DNA of 64,000 bases from Chitinophaga pinensis (GTDB lineage: Bacteria; Bacteroidota; Bacteroidia; Chitinophagales; CAMDFR01), in the NCBI GenBank assembly GCA_945860705.1, contig CAMART010000007.1, forward strand, positions 58,254-122,253, read 5' to 3'. Below, piece by piece: positions 25,317 to 34,259 of the stretch. The first letter of the stretch is position 1. The number at the start of each line of letters is the position of its first letter. The notes beneath the pieces were generated by a model. The model saw nothing but the letters and a program-made list of their open reading frames with translations, had not been told where the DNA came from and did not search any database. The position numbers and the translations under genes are program-made.

Positions 25317-25832
25317 TTATTTTGGATCAAAATCATTGTTATACAATTCGCTTGTAGCATCTACCATTTCCATCACTTTGTCTTTTAAAAATTCTTTGTA
25401 GGCAATCATCTCTTTATTTACCTCTTCATCAAAAGAGCCGATTATTTGTGCTGCAAGTATTCCTGCATTCTTTCCTCCATTGAGCGCAACTGTGGCTACT
25501 GGTACACCTGTAGGCATTTGCAGTATAGACAAAACACTATCCCATCCATCTATAGAATTACTAGATTTGATTGGTACACCTATTACAGGAATAGTAGTGA
25601 TAGAAGCTATCATTCCTGGCAAATGTGCTGCACCTCCTGCAGCTGCTACTATTACTTTTAGTCCTCTATTTACAGCGGTTTCAGCATATTCTATCATACG
25701 TTTTGGTGTGCGATGTGCGCTCACTATCGTTACTTCATAGGGTATTTTAAATAACTCTAGCATCTCTATAGTGCCTTTCATTACTGGTAAATCTGAAGAA
25801 CTACCCATGACTATACCTACTATTGTACTCAT
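25317..25832 (-). CDS. purE: N5-carboxyaminoimidazole ribonucleotide mutase PurE
   Basis: PurE converts N5-CAIR to CAIR, step 6 of purine synthesis. At 171 residues it has the expected length. Motifs GSSSDLPVM (11-19), SAHRTPKRM (substrate phosphate and catalytic His), AAAGGAAHLPGM and the GVPIKSSNSIDGWDS loop are all present. It starts 5 bases after the stop of purK, the partner enzyme that supplies N5-CAIR, so the pair is an operon. The short C-terminal extension past the core is ordinary. Confidence 0.95.
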   Translation of the reverse strand: MSTIVGIVMGSSSDLPVMKGTIEMLELFKIPYEVTIVSAHRTPKRMIEYAETAVNRGLKVIVAAAGGAAHLPGMIASITTIPVIGVPIKSSNSIDGWDSVLSILQMPTGVPVATVALNGGKNAGILAAQIIGSFDEEVNKEMIAYKEFLKDKVMEMVDATSELYNNDFDPK

Positions 25833-25837
25833 AAAAA

Positions 25838-26971
25838 TTATTGTTTTATTACTTTAAGTTTATTTCTAATGATAGAATACTTTTCTATCAATTCATTTTC
25901 TGTTTTTCCTAGTATGGTGATATGTCCCATTTTTCTACCCGGTTTGGTTATTTTTTTACCATATAAATGTACAAAAACATTTTCAAGTTGCACAATTTCG
26001 TTAAAGTCTTGGTATTGAACATCACCTTCTTGTTCTTTTTCACCAATAATATTCATCATCAAAGATTTCTCTCTCACTACTGTATTGCCTAGTGGTAGGT
26101 TGAGTAAGGCTCTAGCTTGTTGCTCAAATTGAGAAGTATAATTGCCTTCTATGCTCTGATGACCACTATTGTGTGTGCGAGGAGCTGTTTCATTTACAAG
26201 TATTTCACCGGTTTTTGTCAAAAACATTTCTATTGCAAATATTCCAGGACTATTCAAAGCTTTTGCTACTGATAAAGCAATTTGTTTGGCTTCTTCTTGT
26301 TTTGATGCTACTATATCAGATGGACATATTAAATAATCTACTAGATTATACTCTGGGTTGAATACTAGTTCTACTAATGGGAAATCTTTTATTTCACCAT
26401 CTTTATTTACAACTATAATTATGGCTATTTCTTTTTCTATCTCTACTGCTTTTTCTAACAAACTAGCCTCTTCAAAAGCTCCATCAGTATTGTCTTTTAA
26501 ATATTTAACACCTTTACCATCATATCCATTTTTACGCATTTTTTGAAAAGCAGGCAAAAATGATACGTTATTTTTTACATCATTTATAGTATCTGTTATT
26601 ATAAAATCAGCAGATGGGATATCATGTTTTTTGTAAAATAATTTTTGAAGTCCTTTATCTTGAATGGTTTCGATAGACTCTGGTGAAGGAATAATGGTTT
26701 TGCCCATTTTCTGCAATTCATATAGCCCTGCTACATTTACATGTTCTATTTCTATGGTGATGATATCGAGTTCTCTACCAAATTCTATTATTGCATCAGC
26801 ATCCATCAAAGAACCAACTGTAAATTTTTTGCAAATATCTTTGCAAGGTGCATCCTTATCAGGGTCTAAAATAAATACATCTACATCATAATTAATTAAA
26901 CTCTGTATCAGCATTCTACCGAGTTGACCACCACCGAGTATTCCTAGTTTTTGTTTTGGTTTGTAGTTCAT
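25838..26971 (-). CDS. purK: 5-(carboxyamino)imidazole ribonucleotide synthase PurK
   Basis: An ATP-grasp ligase that makes N5-CAIR from AIR, ATP and bicarbonate. The 377-residue protein begins with KLGILGGGQLGRML (8-21), has FQKMRKNGYDGKGVKY (ATP-binding loop) and ends the core with EIL-VNETAPRTHNSGHQSIEG, the signature of the family. Its ATG overlaps the stop codon of coaE (ATGA), and purE follows after 5 bases. Confidence 0.95.
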   Translation of the reverse strand: MNYKPKQKLGILGGGQLGRMLIQSLINYDVDVFILDPDKDAPCKDICKKFTVGSLMDADAIIEFGRELDIITIEIEHVNVAGLYELQKMGKTIIPSPESIETIQDKGLQKLFYKKHDIPSADFIITDTINDVKNNVSFLPAFQKMRKNGYDGKGVKYLKDNTDGAFEEASLLEKAVEIEKEIAIIIVVNKDGEIKDFPLVELVFNPEYNLVDYLICPSDIVASKQEEAKQIALSVAKALNSPGIFAIEMFLTKTGEILVNETAPRTHNSGHQSIEGNYTSQFEQQARALLNLPLGNTVVREKSLMMNIIGEKEQEGDVQYQDFNEIVQLENVFVHLYGKKITKPGRKMGHITILGKTENELIEKYSIIRNKLKVIKQ

Positions 26972-27555
26972 AAAGAAAGAATATTTCTATGTATTGTCAA
27001 TACTTGTTCTACCAATGAAATGCTTTCATCATTTATTATTATATAATCCGCCAAGTTCATTTTCTCTTCATCTCTCATCTGTTTATTGATTCTGGCTTCC
27101 ACTTGTTCTTTTGTGGCATTATCTCTATGCATCACTCGTTGTATACGCAGTTCTAGAGGAGCTATCACTAATATGTTTTTATACATATCTTTATAGATAC
27201 CAGTTTCAAAAAGTATAGCAGATTCTTTGATTACATACTTATTATCTTTATGTAGTTCTTGCCATATTTTTGTATCCTCTTTTACCGCAGGATGTACTAT
27301 AGCATTGAGCTGTTGCAGTTTTGTAGCATTATTAAAAACTAGTTTTGCTAGCTCTTCTCGTTTTATATGATTGTCTTGATCGTAAATATCTTTACCAAAT
27401 AAATCTTTTACTTTGGTGATAAGTTCTTGATTTGTATTTAGAAGCGTTTTTGCACGAGTATCCGAATCGTATATTGGTACGTTCAATTTTGAAAAAATAG
27501 TAGCAACTGTACTTTTGCCACTTCCGATGCCTCCTGTAAGTCCGATTATTAACAC
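26968..27555 (-). CDS. coaE: dephospho-CoA kinase CoaE
   Basis: CoaE phosphorylates the 3'-hydroxyl of dephospho-CoA, the last step of CoA synthesis. The likely start is the GTG at 27553-27555, giving MLIIGLTGGIGSGKST, which matches the family N-terminus; the alternative TTG two codons upstream is less likely. About 195 residues, with the P-loop GGIGSGKST (8-16), YDSDTRAKTLL and the LID region IQRVMHRDNATKEQVEARI. The stop overlaps the purK start. Acs, a CoA-consuming enzyme, lies upstream on the same strand. Confidence 0.93.
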   Translation of the reverse strand: MLIIGLTGGIGSGKSTVATIFSKLNVPIYDSDTRAKTLLNTNQELITKVKDLFGKDIYDQDNHIKREELAKLVFNNATKLQQLNAIVHPAVKEDTKIWQELHKDNKYVIKESAILFETGIYKDMYKNILVIAPLELRIQRVMHRDNATKEQVEARINKQMRDEEKMNLADYIIINDESISLVEQVLTIHRNILSL

Positions 27556-27634
27556 ATACAAATTTATTATTATTTTAGGTATTAAAAACCATTAAAATCT
27601 AATATGCACATGTTATAGACAATTGATTAAAAAA

Positions 27635-29584
27635 TTATATTTTACCTACTACTATTTCATTAACTACAGCAGGGTCTAGAAGGGTAGAAGTATCTCCTAA
27701 ATTTGAAGTTTCTCCTTCTGCTATTTTGCGAAGTATTCTACGCATTATTTTCCCACTTCTAGTTTTAGGCAAACCCTTGACAAATTGAATTTTATCAGGT
27801 TTTGCAATAGCACCTATTATACGAGTTACTGTTTGTAAAATATCTTGTCTAGTAAGAGAATCATCCGTTACATCTTTACTCAATATCACATAAGCATATA
27901 TGCCTTGTCCTTTGATATCATGCGGATATCCTACTACAGCACTTTCTACTACATCTACATACATATTTATAGCATTTTCAACTTCTGCAGTTCCTATTCT
28001 GTGTCCGCTCACATTTAATACATCATCTACTCTGCCTGTGATTCTATAATTTCCCTCGGTATCTCTTGAACATCCATCACCAGTAAAATAGAGGTTTTCA
28101 TAAGTAGAAAAATAGGTTTGTCTACAACGCTCATGGTCATTATAGGTAGTTCTAAGTATTCCTGGCCATGGATATTTTATACATAGATTTCCTTGTACCA
28201 ATTCAGATGGAATCCCTTTTGTAGAATCACTACCCTCAACAACAATTCCATTTTCATCGACTAATAACACTTGTATTCCTGGCAAAGGAAAAGTAGCATG
28301 AGCGGCTTTTTGTGGTGTGATACCAGCTAAATTAGATATTAAAATGCCTCCAGTTTCTGTTTGCCACCAAGTATCTACTATCGGACATCTGCTTTTACCA
28401 ATTTTTTCATAGTACCAATTCCATGCTTCTTCGTTGATAGGTTCGCCTACTGTGCCCAATACTCTCAGCGAATCTAGACTTTTTCCTTCTAATGGTGCAT
28501 CTCCAAGTGCTATCAAAGAACGAATAGCAGTAGGAGCAGTATATAGAATATTTACCTTGAATTTATCTATGATATCCCAAAATCTGCCTGCATCTGGCCA
28601 TGTGGGAATTCCTTCAAACATCAATGAAGTAGCACCTGCACATAATGGAGCATAGAGTATATAACTATGACCAGTTATCCAACCAATATCAGCCGTACAA
28701 AAATGAACTTCACCTTTTCTATACTGAAAAACATTGACAAAAGAGTAGGTAGTATAAATCATGTATCCACCACATGTATGCACTACTCCTTTCGGTTTTC
28801 CAGTACTACCACTAGTATACAAAATAAATAATGGATCTTCAGCATCCATTTCTTCTGCTTCGCAGTATGGATTTCCTTGAGTTTCTACTTTTTTTATTTC
28901 TGTTTCCCACCAAGTATCTCTTCCTTTTATCATACTCACTGGCATACGGTTGTGAGTGTGTACTATCACTTTTTTCACAAAATTACACTGTACTAATGCA
29001 TCATCTATAACGCTTTTTAGAGGAATTTCTTTATTGCCTCTATATGCGCCATCTTGTGTAATAATAAATTCTGCATTGGCATCTATCAATCTATCAGCAA
29101 TACTTTGAGCTCTGAATCCACCAAATATGACACTATGTATGGCACCAATTCGAGCACAAGCCAAAACTGCAATTGCGAGCTCGGGTATCATACCCATATA
29201 TATACAAACTCGATTTCCTTTTTTGACACCATTGTTTTTCAAAACATTGGCAAATTGAATTACTTTAAAATGCAGTTCTTTGTAGGTAAGTATTCTGTAA
29301 TGATCTTCAGGGTCGTTTGGTTCCCAGATTAAAGCAGGTGTATTTGCATCATTTTCTAAGTGCCTATCCAAACAGTTTTCAGTGATATTCATCTTACAGC
29401 CTTTAAACCATTCCACTTGTGGATCCTTAAAATTCCAATTCAAAGAATCTTCTACAGATGATAGAGTTTTTTTCCATTTGAAATTTTGAGCTATATCAAA
29501 CCAAAATTTCTTAGGATTAGAAATACTTTCAGCATATGTTTTGTGATATTGCTCAATCGATTTTATTTGATACGGATAAGACAT
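27635..29584 (-). CDS. acs: acetyl-CoA synthetase
   Basis: Acs activates acetate to acetyl-CoA through acetyl-AMP; it is a cytoplasmic ANL-superfamily enzyme. Its 649 residues match the family. Motifs: YTSGSTGKPKGVVHTCGGY (adenylation loop, around 255-273), VDTWWQTETGGI (acetate pocket; the Trp that keeps the pocket small), YFTGDGCSRDTEGNYRITGRVDD, and KTRSGKIMRRILRKIA near the C-terminus with the catalytic lysine regulated by acetylation in other bacteria. It precedes coaE-purK-purE on the same strand with a 79-base gap. Confidence 0.96.
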   Translation of the reverse strand: MSYPYQIKSIEQYHKTYAESISNPKKFWFDIAQNFKWKKTLSSVEDSLNWNFKDPQVEWFKGCKMNITENCLDRHLENDANTPALIWEPNDPEDHYRILTYKELHFKVIQFANVLKNNGVKKGNRVCIYMGMIPELAIAVLACARIGAIHSVIFGGFRAQSIADRLIDANAEFIITQDGAYRGNKEIPLKSVIDDALVQCNFVKKVIVHTHNRMPVSMIKGRDTWWETEIKKVETQGNPYCEAEEMDAEDPLFILYTSGSTGKPKGVVHTCGGYMIYTTYSFVNVFQYRKGEVHFCTADIGWITGHSYILYAPLCAGATSLMFEGIPTWPDAGRFWDIIDKFKVNILYTAPTAIRSLIALGDAPLEGKSLDSLRVLGTVGEPINEEAWNWYYEKIGKSRCPIVDTWWQTETGGILISNLAGITPQKAAHATFPLPGIQVLLVDENGIVVEGSDSTKGIPSELVQGNLCIKYPWPGILRTTYNDHERCRQTYFSTYENLYFTGDGCSRDTEGNYRITGRVDDVLNVSGHRIGTAEVENAINMYVDVVESAVVGYPHDIKGQGIYAYVILSKDVTDDSLTRQDILQTVTRIIGAIAKPDKIQFVKGLPKTRSGKIMRRILRKIAEGETSNLGDTSTLLDPAVVNEIVVGKI

Positions 29585-29714
29585 AAAATATTTTTTGCTA
29601 ATATAGTAATGATAATATGAAAATTATTAATCATAATACAATATTGGTATTCACATTTTATCTACAATTATTTTATCATTAAAAGTAATCATCATATATT
29701 AATATTTGTATTCA

Positions 29715-29722
29715 TACATTTG
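29715..29722 (+). promoter_or_regulatory. -7 element upstream of trxB (TACATTTG)
   Basis: Exact TAnnTTTG match 26 bases before the trxB ATG. No TTG is seen at the -33 position. Confidence 0.45.
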
Positions 29723-29748
29723 TATTAAGAAAAAAAATAATACTATAT

Positions 29749-30696
29749 ATGTCACAAGAAATAGAAAAGGTAAATTGTTTGATTATTGGTTCGGGACCTG
29801 CAGGATATACAGCAGCTATATATGCAGCTCGTGCCAATATGAAACCAGTCTTATATCAAGGGCTTGAGCCAGGTGGTCAGTTGATGCAGACCACAGAAGT
29901 AGAAAACTATCCTGGATATCCAAAAGGAGTACAAGGTCCTCAGATGATGGAAGATTTTAAAGCCCAAGCAGAAAGGGTAGAAGCAGATATACGTTGGGGA
30001 TATGCAACAAAGGTAGATTTCAGTGGTGAGCCACCTTATAAAGTATGGATAGATGAAACAAAAGAAATACATGCAGAGAGTGTCATATTGAGTACTGGTG
30101 CTACAGCTAAATGGCTAGGGCTAGAAAGCGAAAATAGACTCAAAAGTGGTGGAGTGAGTGCTTGTGCAGTATGTGATGGATTCTTTTATAGAAATCAAGA
30201 AGTAGCCATAGTAGGAGCAGGTGATACTGCATGCGAAGAAGCGCTTTATCTTGCAAAGCTATGTAGTCAAGTACATATGTTTATACGAAGCGACAAGATG
30301 CGTGCAAGCAAAATAATGCAAGAGAGAGTACTAGCTAATGAAAAAATAAAAGTATACTGGAATACAAGTACTGAAGAGGTATTAGGCGAAAAAGTAGTGG
30401 AAGGAGTAAGAGCAATAAATACCAAAACAAATGAAAAATTTAAATTGAAAATAACTGGATTTTTTGTGGCAATAGGTCATCAACCACAATCTCAATTATT
30501 TAAAGAATATATCACTTGTGATGAAGAAGGTTATGTAATCACGCAAGCAGGTTCTACAAAAACTAATGTACCAGGAGTATTTGCATCGGGCGATTTGCAA
30601 GACAAACATTATAGACAAGCGGTGACGGCAGCAGGAAGTGGATGTATGGCGGCACTAGATGCAGAAAGATATTTAAGTGCAAAAGGAATCATCTAA
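29749..30696 (+). CDS. trxB: thioredoxin-disulfide reductase
   Basis: An NADPH- and FAD-dependent reductase of thioredoxin. The 315-residue protein has the FAD motif IIGSGPAGYTAAIYA (12-26), the redox centre C139-AV-C142 (CAVCDGFF), the NADPH motif VGAGDTACEEA and the C-terminal FAD motif GVFASGDLQDKHYRQAVTAA. The sterol reductase-like gene starts 12 bases after its stop, so the two are likely cotranscribed; both are NADPH-linked enzymes, but a functional link is only a guess. Confidence 0.96.
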   Translation: MSQEIEKVNCLIIGSGPAGYTAAIYAARANMKPVLYQGLEPGGQLMQTTEVENYPGYPKGVQGPQMMEDFKAQAERVEADIRWGYATKVDFSGEPPYKVWIDETKEIHAESVILSTGATAKWLGLESENRLKSGGVSACAVCDGFFYRNQEVAIVGAGDTACEEALYLAKLCSQVHMFIRSDKMRASKIMQERVLANEKIKVYWNTSTEEVLGEKVVEGVRAINTKTNEKFKLKITGFFVAIGHQPQSQLFKEYITCDEEGYVITQAGSTKTNVPGVFASGDLQDKHYRQAVTAAGSGCMAALDAERYLSAKGII

Positions 30697-30708
30697 AAAA
30701 TAAAATAT

Positions 30709-31791
30709 ATGCTAGATAAAATACTAGGTTTTTTAACTCCTGTAATTATTTACTTTTTCATATTTGTACTCAATGCAGTAATGCCCGGCAGATGGGTGAC
30801 TGGCTATGTGACAAAAGAAGGCACAGATGAAAAACTACGATATAGACTAAATGGTTTAATAGTGCTCATTACCGTTTTGATTTGTTGGGTGGCTATATGC
30901 TATGCTGGATGGATGAGTTGGGACTATTTATATCAAATAAGATGGTATTCATTGGCAGGAGCTATCACTATGGGTTTGATTTTTTCAATAGTACTTGTAG
31001 TTCCTTATCCTGCTGTGAAAAAATCTTTTTTTGCAGATTTTTATCTAGGAAGATTAGAGAATCCTCAACTATGGGGTGGTAGGATAGATGCTAAAATGTG
31101 GCTATACTTAGTGGGTGCTATTATGCTTGAATTAAATATATTAAGTTTTGCAGCACATCATTATTTACTATTTGGAGTGGATGCTTCTCCTGGTATCTAT
31201 TTATCTTCAGCTTTGCTTACATTTTTCATATTTGATTATCTTACTTTCGAAGAAATCCATTTATACACCTATGACTTATTTGCTGAGCGTGTAGGTTTCA
31301 AGCTAGGTTGGGGCTGTATCGCATTCTATCCATATTTTTACAGTATACAGTTATGGTCTACAGTAGACAAACCAAATCCTCATACTCCAACTTTTTTATT
31401 AGTGATATATGCAATGATATTTTTTGTAAGTTGGAGTCTGTCAAGAGGTGCAAACATGCAGAAGTATTTCTTCAAAAAAGATCCTAAAAAAGTATTTTTA
31501 GGCATCACTCCAGAAACTATAACAGATGGTAAAAAAACACTCTTAGTAAATGGGTTTTGGGGATTGAGTAGACATATTAATTATCTGGGAGAAATAGGAA
31601 TGGCAACAGGCATCATACTTTGCGTAGGTTTTCCATTGTCATTTTTGCCTTGGTTATATCCTCTGTATTATGTAGCATTGCTATTTCCACGTCAGGTAGA
31701 TGATGATAAGCGATGTGCCGAAAAATATGGACCACTATGGCAAGAGTACCTTAAAAAAGTACCCTACAGAATCATTCCGTATATTTATTAA
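30709..31791 (+). CDS. ERG4/ERG24-family sterol reductase homologue
   Basis: A 360-residue polytopic membrane protein with about nine to ten helices. Its C-terminus carries the sterol reductase signature: LFPRQVDDDKRCAEKYG (close to the PROSITE pattern of ERG4/ERG24 reductases, with Pro for His and Asp for Arg), followed by WQEYLKKVPYRIIPYIY, almost the C-terminus of eukaryotic sterol C14 reductases. YDLFAERVGFKLGWG and LVNGFWGLSRHINYLGE match the middle signatures that bind NADPH. These enzymes reduce C14=C15 (ERG24, lamin B receptor) or C24(28) bonds with NADPH. The true substrate in this bacterium is unknown. Cotranscribed with trxB. Confidence 0.85.
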   Translation: MLDKILGFLTPVIIYFFIFVLNAVMPGRWVTGYVTKEGTDEKLRYRLNGLIVLITVLICWVAICYAGWMSWDYLYQIRWYSLAGAITMGLIFSIVLVVPYPAVKKSFFADFYLGRLENPQLWGGRIDAKMWLYLVGAIMLELNILSFAAHHYLLFGVDASPGIYLSSALLTFFIFDYLTFEEIHLYTYDLFAERVGFKLGWGCIAFYPYFYSIQLWSTVDKPNPHTPTFLLVIYAMIFFVSWSLSRGANMQKYFFKKDPKKVFLGITPETITDGKKTLLVNGFWGLSRHINYLGEIGMATGIILCVGFPLSFLPWLYPLYYVALLFPRQVDDDKRCAEKYGPLWQEYLKKVPYRIIPYIY

Positions 31792-31797
31792 TACTAT

Positions 31798-33177
31798 TTA
31801 ATTTTTTATATAAGAGGTAGAAGTATCTTTTAGTATAAAATAGGTTGGATTGAGTTTGCTATAATTAAAACTTTCCCATCTTGTAATAAGCACATCTTTT
31901 TTTGAAATATTATTATCAAATTCATTCTGATATTCTTCAATATTTATTGAGCTAGTTTTATTGTTTTCTATAGTAGATAAAAGCCAAAATTCGTTGGATA
32001 CTGCCCAAGTCATAATGACTGTATCCTTTGGTATTTTATTGCTAGTAATTATTGTTTTTTTATCACCTAATTGTGCAATAGTTTTTCTATACCAGTGGTT
32101 TCTTGATTCATATATTTTATGAGTATCATATATTCTATATAATCCTAAAATACTTATTATTGAAAAAAGTATAGATATTGAATAAGTGATTTTTTCATGA
32201 TGATATATTTCATAAACAAATGCTAAACTGATGAATAGACCCACCTGCATATATTGGTTTTCTAGATAAAATTCATCTGCACCATTAGGATAAGTTATAT
32301 TGACTATAAATGTATAAGCTATCAATGATAGAGTAAGTAAAGAGAATTTTAAAATATTTTTTTGTTTAAAATAATAATAGGTTATGAGCAGATATAGAAT
32401 AGGAATAAAATAATAATCATGTAATATGTATTTTAAAAGATTTTTATTGGATTGTAAGCCTTTGTAATGAGGGAAATAGGTTATAATATTTTTTATTCCT
32501 GACATAGAACTATTGTCATGGGAAGTAGCTAAAAGTATATTTTTTGCAAGAAAACCTATAGTAATAAGAATAGCAATAGATAATAAAAATTTATATTTTG
32601 ATTTGTAGTTTAGTAGTAGAAATGCAATAGAAAAAAGTCCAGAAAAAATCAGTAGAGGATGAGCAAAACTAATAATGATTATTAAACCTAAAATCGAAAA
32701 ATACTGAATGATTGTTAATTCGCTATCAGATATACAAATATTTTCTAGTAATGCTATTAGTATAAAAAGGAAGGCTATACCTTGATGTAGCTCTGTGACA
32801 GGCCAATAGAATGTATGCGTATACATCACTATATTATAAAGAAAAAATGCAATAGCTATTTTTTCATTTCTCATCACTTTATAAATAAATAAAAAAACTA
32901 GAAAATATAAAAGTGCAAAAGACATCGAATAACAGATAGTGATAGTTTTGAGTGAGATATCAAATTTTGATAATAGTAATGGCACTGACTCAGTAAGAAG
33001 TGCTATATATCTATAGTTTTGTATGGTATAATCATCTTTTGCAAGAATAGTAAATAGATGAAAAGGCAAGTCTAAAAGCATGCTTCTTTCTAGAAAAAAT
33101 ACATAAGAGAAAATAATCAATACTATGAATGTAAATGAAGCAAGATAAAAAAGATATTTGCTATGAGTTGGCTTCAT
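31798..33177 (-). CDS. polytopic membrane protein, possibly GT-C-like
   Basis: A 459-residue protein with about eleven predicted membrane helices and a C-terminal soluble tail of about 100 residues. The architecture, with an Asp-rich loop after the first helix (LLDLPFH...AKDDYT), recalls GT-C glycosyltransferases or oligosaccharide-polymerase-like proteins, but no decisive motif is visible. It is convergent with the sterol reductase gene (6 bases apart) and lies 20 bases after gpsA on the same strand, so it may be the distal gene of the acyltransferase-gpsA operon. I do not assign a function. Confidence 0.6.
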   Translation of the reverse strand: MKPTHSKYLFYLASFTFIVLIIFSYVFFLERSMLLDLPFHLFTILAKDDYTIQNYRYIALLTESVPLLLSKFDISLKTITICYSMSFALLYFLVFLFIYKVMRNEKIAIAFFLYNIVMYTHTFYWPVTELHQGIAFLFILIALLENICISDSELTIIQYFSILGLIIIISFAHPLLIFSGLFSIAFLLLNYKSKYKFLLSIAILITIGFLAKNILLATSHDNSSMSGIKNIITYFPHYKGLQSNKNLLKYILHDYYFIPILYLLITYYYFKQKNILKFSLLTLSLIAYTFIVNITYPNGADEFYLENQYMQVGLFISLAFVYEIYHHEKITYSISILFSIISILGLYRIYDTHKIYESRNHWYRKTIAQLGDKKTIITSNKIPKDTVIMTWAVSNEFWLLSTIENNKTSSINIEEYQNEFDNNISKKDVLITRWESFNYSKLNPTYFILKDTSTSYIKN

Positions 33178-33197
33178 AATATAGTAATGATACTTAT

Positions 33198-34259
33198 TTA
33201 AAAGTCTGATTTTGGTTTAATAAGATATTCCGCATCTGTATAAGCTGGATAGCGCATTAAGAAATTGATGCCTTTTTCAAGAGATAAGTTTTCGAACATG
33301 ACTCTATACATCACATGTACAATAGGGGCAGTGATTTGATAATGCACGCTAAGAGCTTTTACTATTTGAATTGTACGCACTCCTTCAGCAACTTCAGCCA
33401 TACTTCCGAGTATATCACTCACTTTTTCTCCCTTTGCTAGTCGCATACCTACACTATAGTTTCTACTATTGGGCGATGAACAAGTAGCTATGAGGTCTCC
33501 AATGCCTGCCATACCCATAAATGCTTCTGGAGTAGCACCAAGTGCACGTCCCACATAAATCATTTCTGCCATACCTCTAGTAATGAGCAAGGCTTTTGCG
33601 TTTTCGCCCAATTCCATACCAGATATAGCTCCAGAGGCAATAGCTATATAGTTTTTTAGTACTCCAGCTAATTCTATTCCAAATATATCATTGCTCCCAT
33701 ATACTTGAAACTTAGTACTTCTTAAGTATCGTTGTCCCAAGTCTATCACTTCATCAAACTTACTTGCAACTACTGTAGCGGCAGGTTTTCCTGCACTTAT
33801 TTCTGATGCTAAATTTGGGCCAGCCAGACATCCTACTCGAACTACACTGGTATCTTCACGTATCACTTCGCTCATTGTTTTAATATTGCTTCGTGATATG
33901 GTATAATAATTATTGATATCGACATCTAAGTCAAATCCCTTGGTACCATGTATCATGATGTGTCCAGGATTTAGAAATGGAGAAAAGTCTTTGACCATAT
34001 CACGAAACTTAGTAGAAGGAATAATAGGAAATAATACGGTACAATTTTCACAAATATCTTTTACAGATGTAGTGATATTTATATTTGGATGAATAAATTT
34101 TCCTGTTTTATTTTGTTGATAGGATAGGAGTTCTGCAGCTTTTTCTTGTTTTCGTGTGTAAAGAAGTATTTGATTTTTTTCGGCAAGGAGATTGGCTATA
34201 GCTAATCCAAAGCTACCAGCACCTATTACTCCGATTCTATGATTGAGCGTACTATGCAT
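33198..34259 (-). CDS. gpsA: glycerol-3-phosphate dehydrogenase [NAD(P)+]
   Basis: GpsA reduces dihydroxyacetone phosphate to sn-glycerol-3-phosphate, the backbone of phospholipids. The 353-residue protein has the NAD fold IGVIGAGSFGLAIANLLA (9-26), the conserved HGTKGFD, AGPNLASEI and the catalytic lysine segment ELAGVLKNYIAIASG, then GIGDLIATCSSPNSRN. Its start codon overlaps the end of the acyltransferase gene by 8 bases, directly linking G3P supply with its first acylation. Confidence 0.95.
   Translation of the reverse strand: MHSTLNHRIGVIGAGSFGLAIANLLAEKNQILLYTRKQEKAAELLSYQQNKTGKFIHPNINITTSVKDICENCTVLFPIIPSTKFRDMVKDFSPFLNPGHIMIHGTKGFDLDVDINNYYTISRSNIKTMSEVIREDTSVVRVGCLAGPNLASEISAGKPAATVVASKFDEVIDLGQRYLRSTKFQVYGSNDIFGIELAGVLKNYIAIASGAISGMELGENAKALLITRGMAEMIYVGRALGATPEAFMGMAGIGDLIATCSSPNSRNYSVGMRLAKGEKVSDILGSMAEVAEGVRTIQIVKALSVHYQITAPIVHVMYRVMFENLSLEKGINFLMRYPAYTDAEYLIKPKSDF

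Noticed and set aside
25480..25740. 86-codon open frame antisense to purE
   Set aside because: It overlaps the strongly conserved purE gene entirely and shows no independent coding features.
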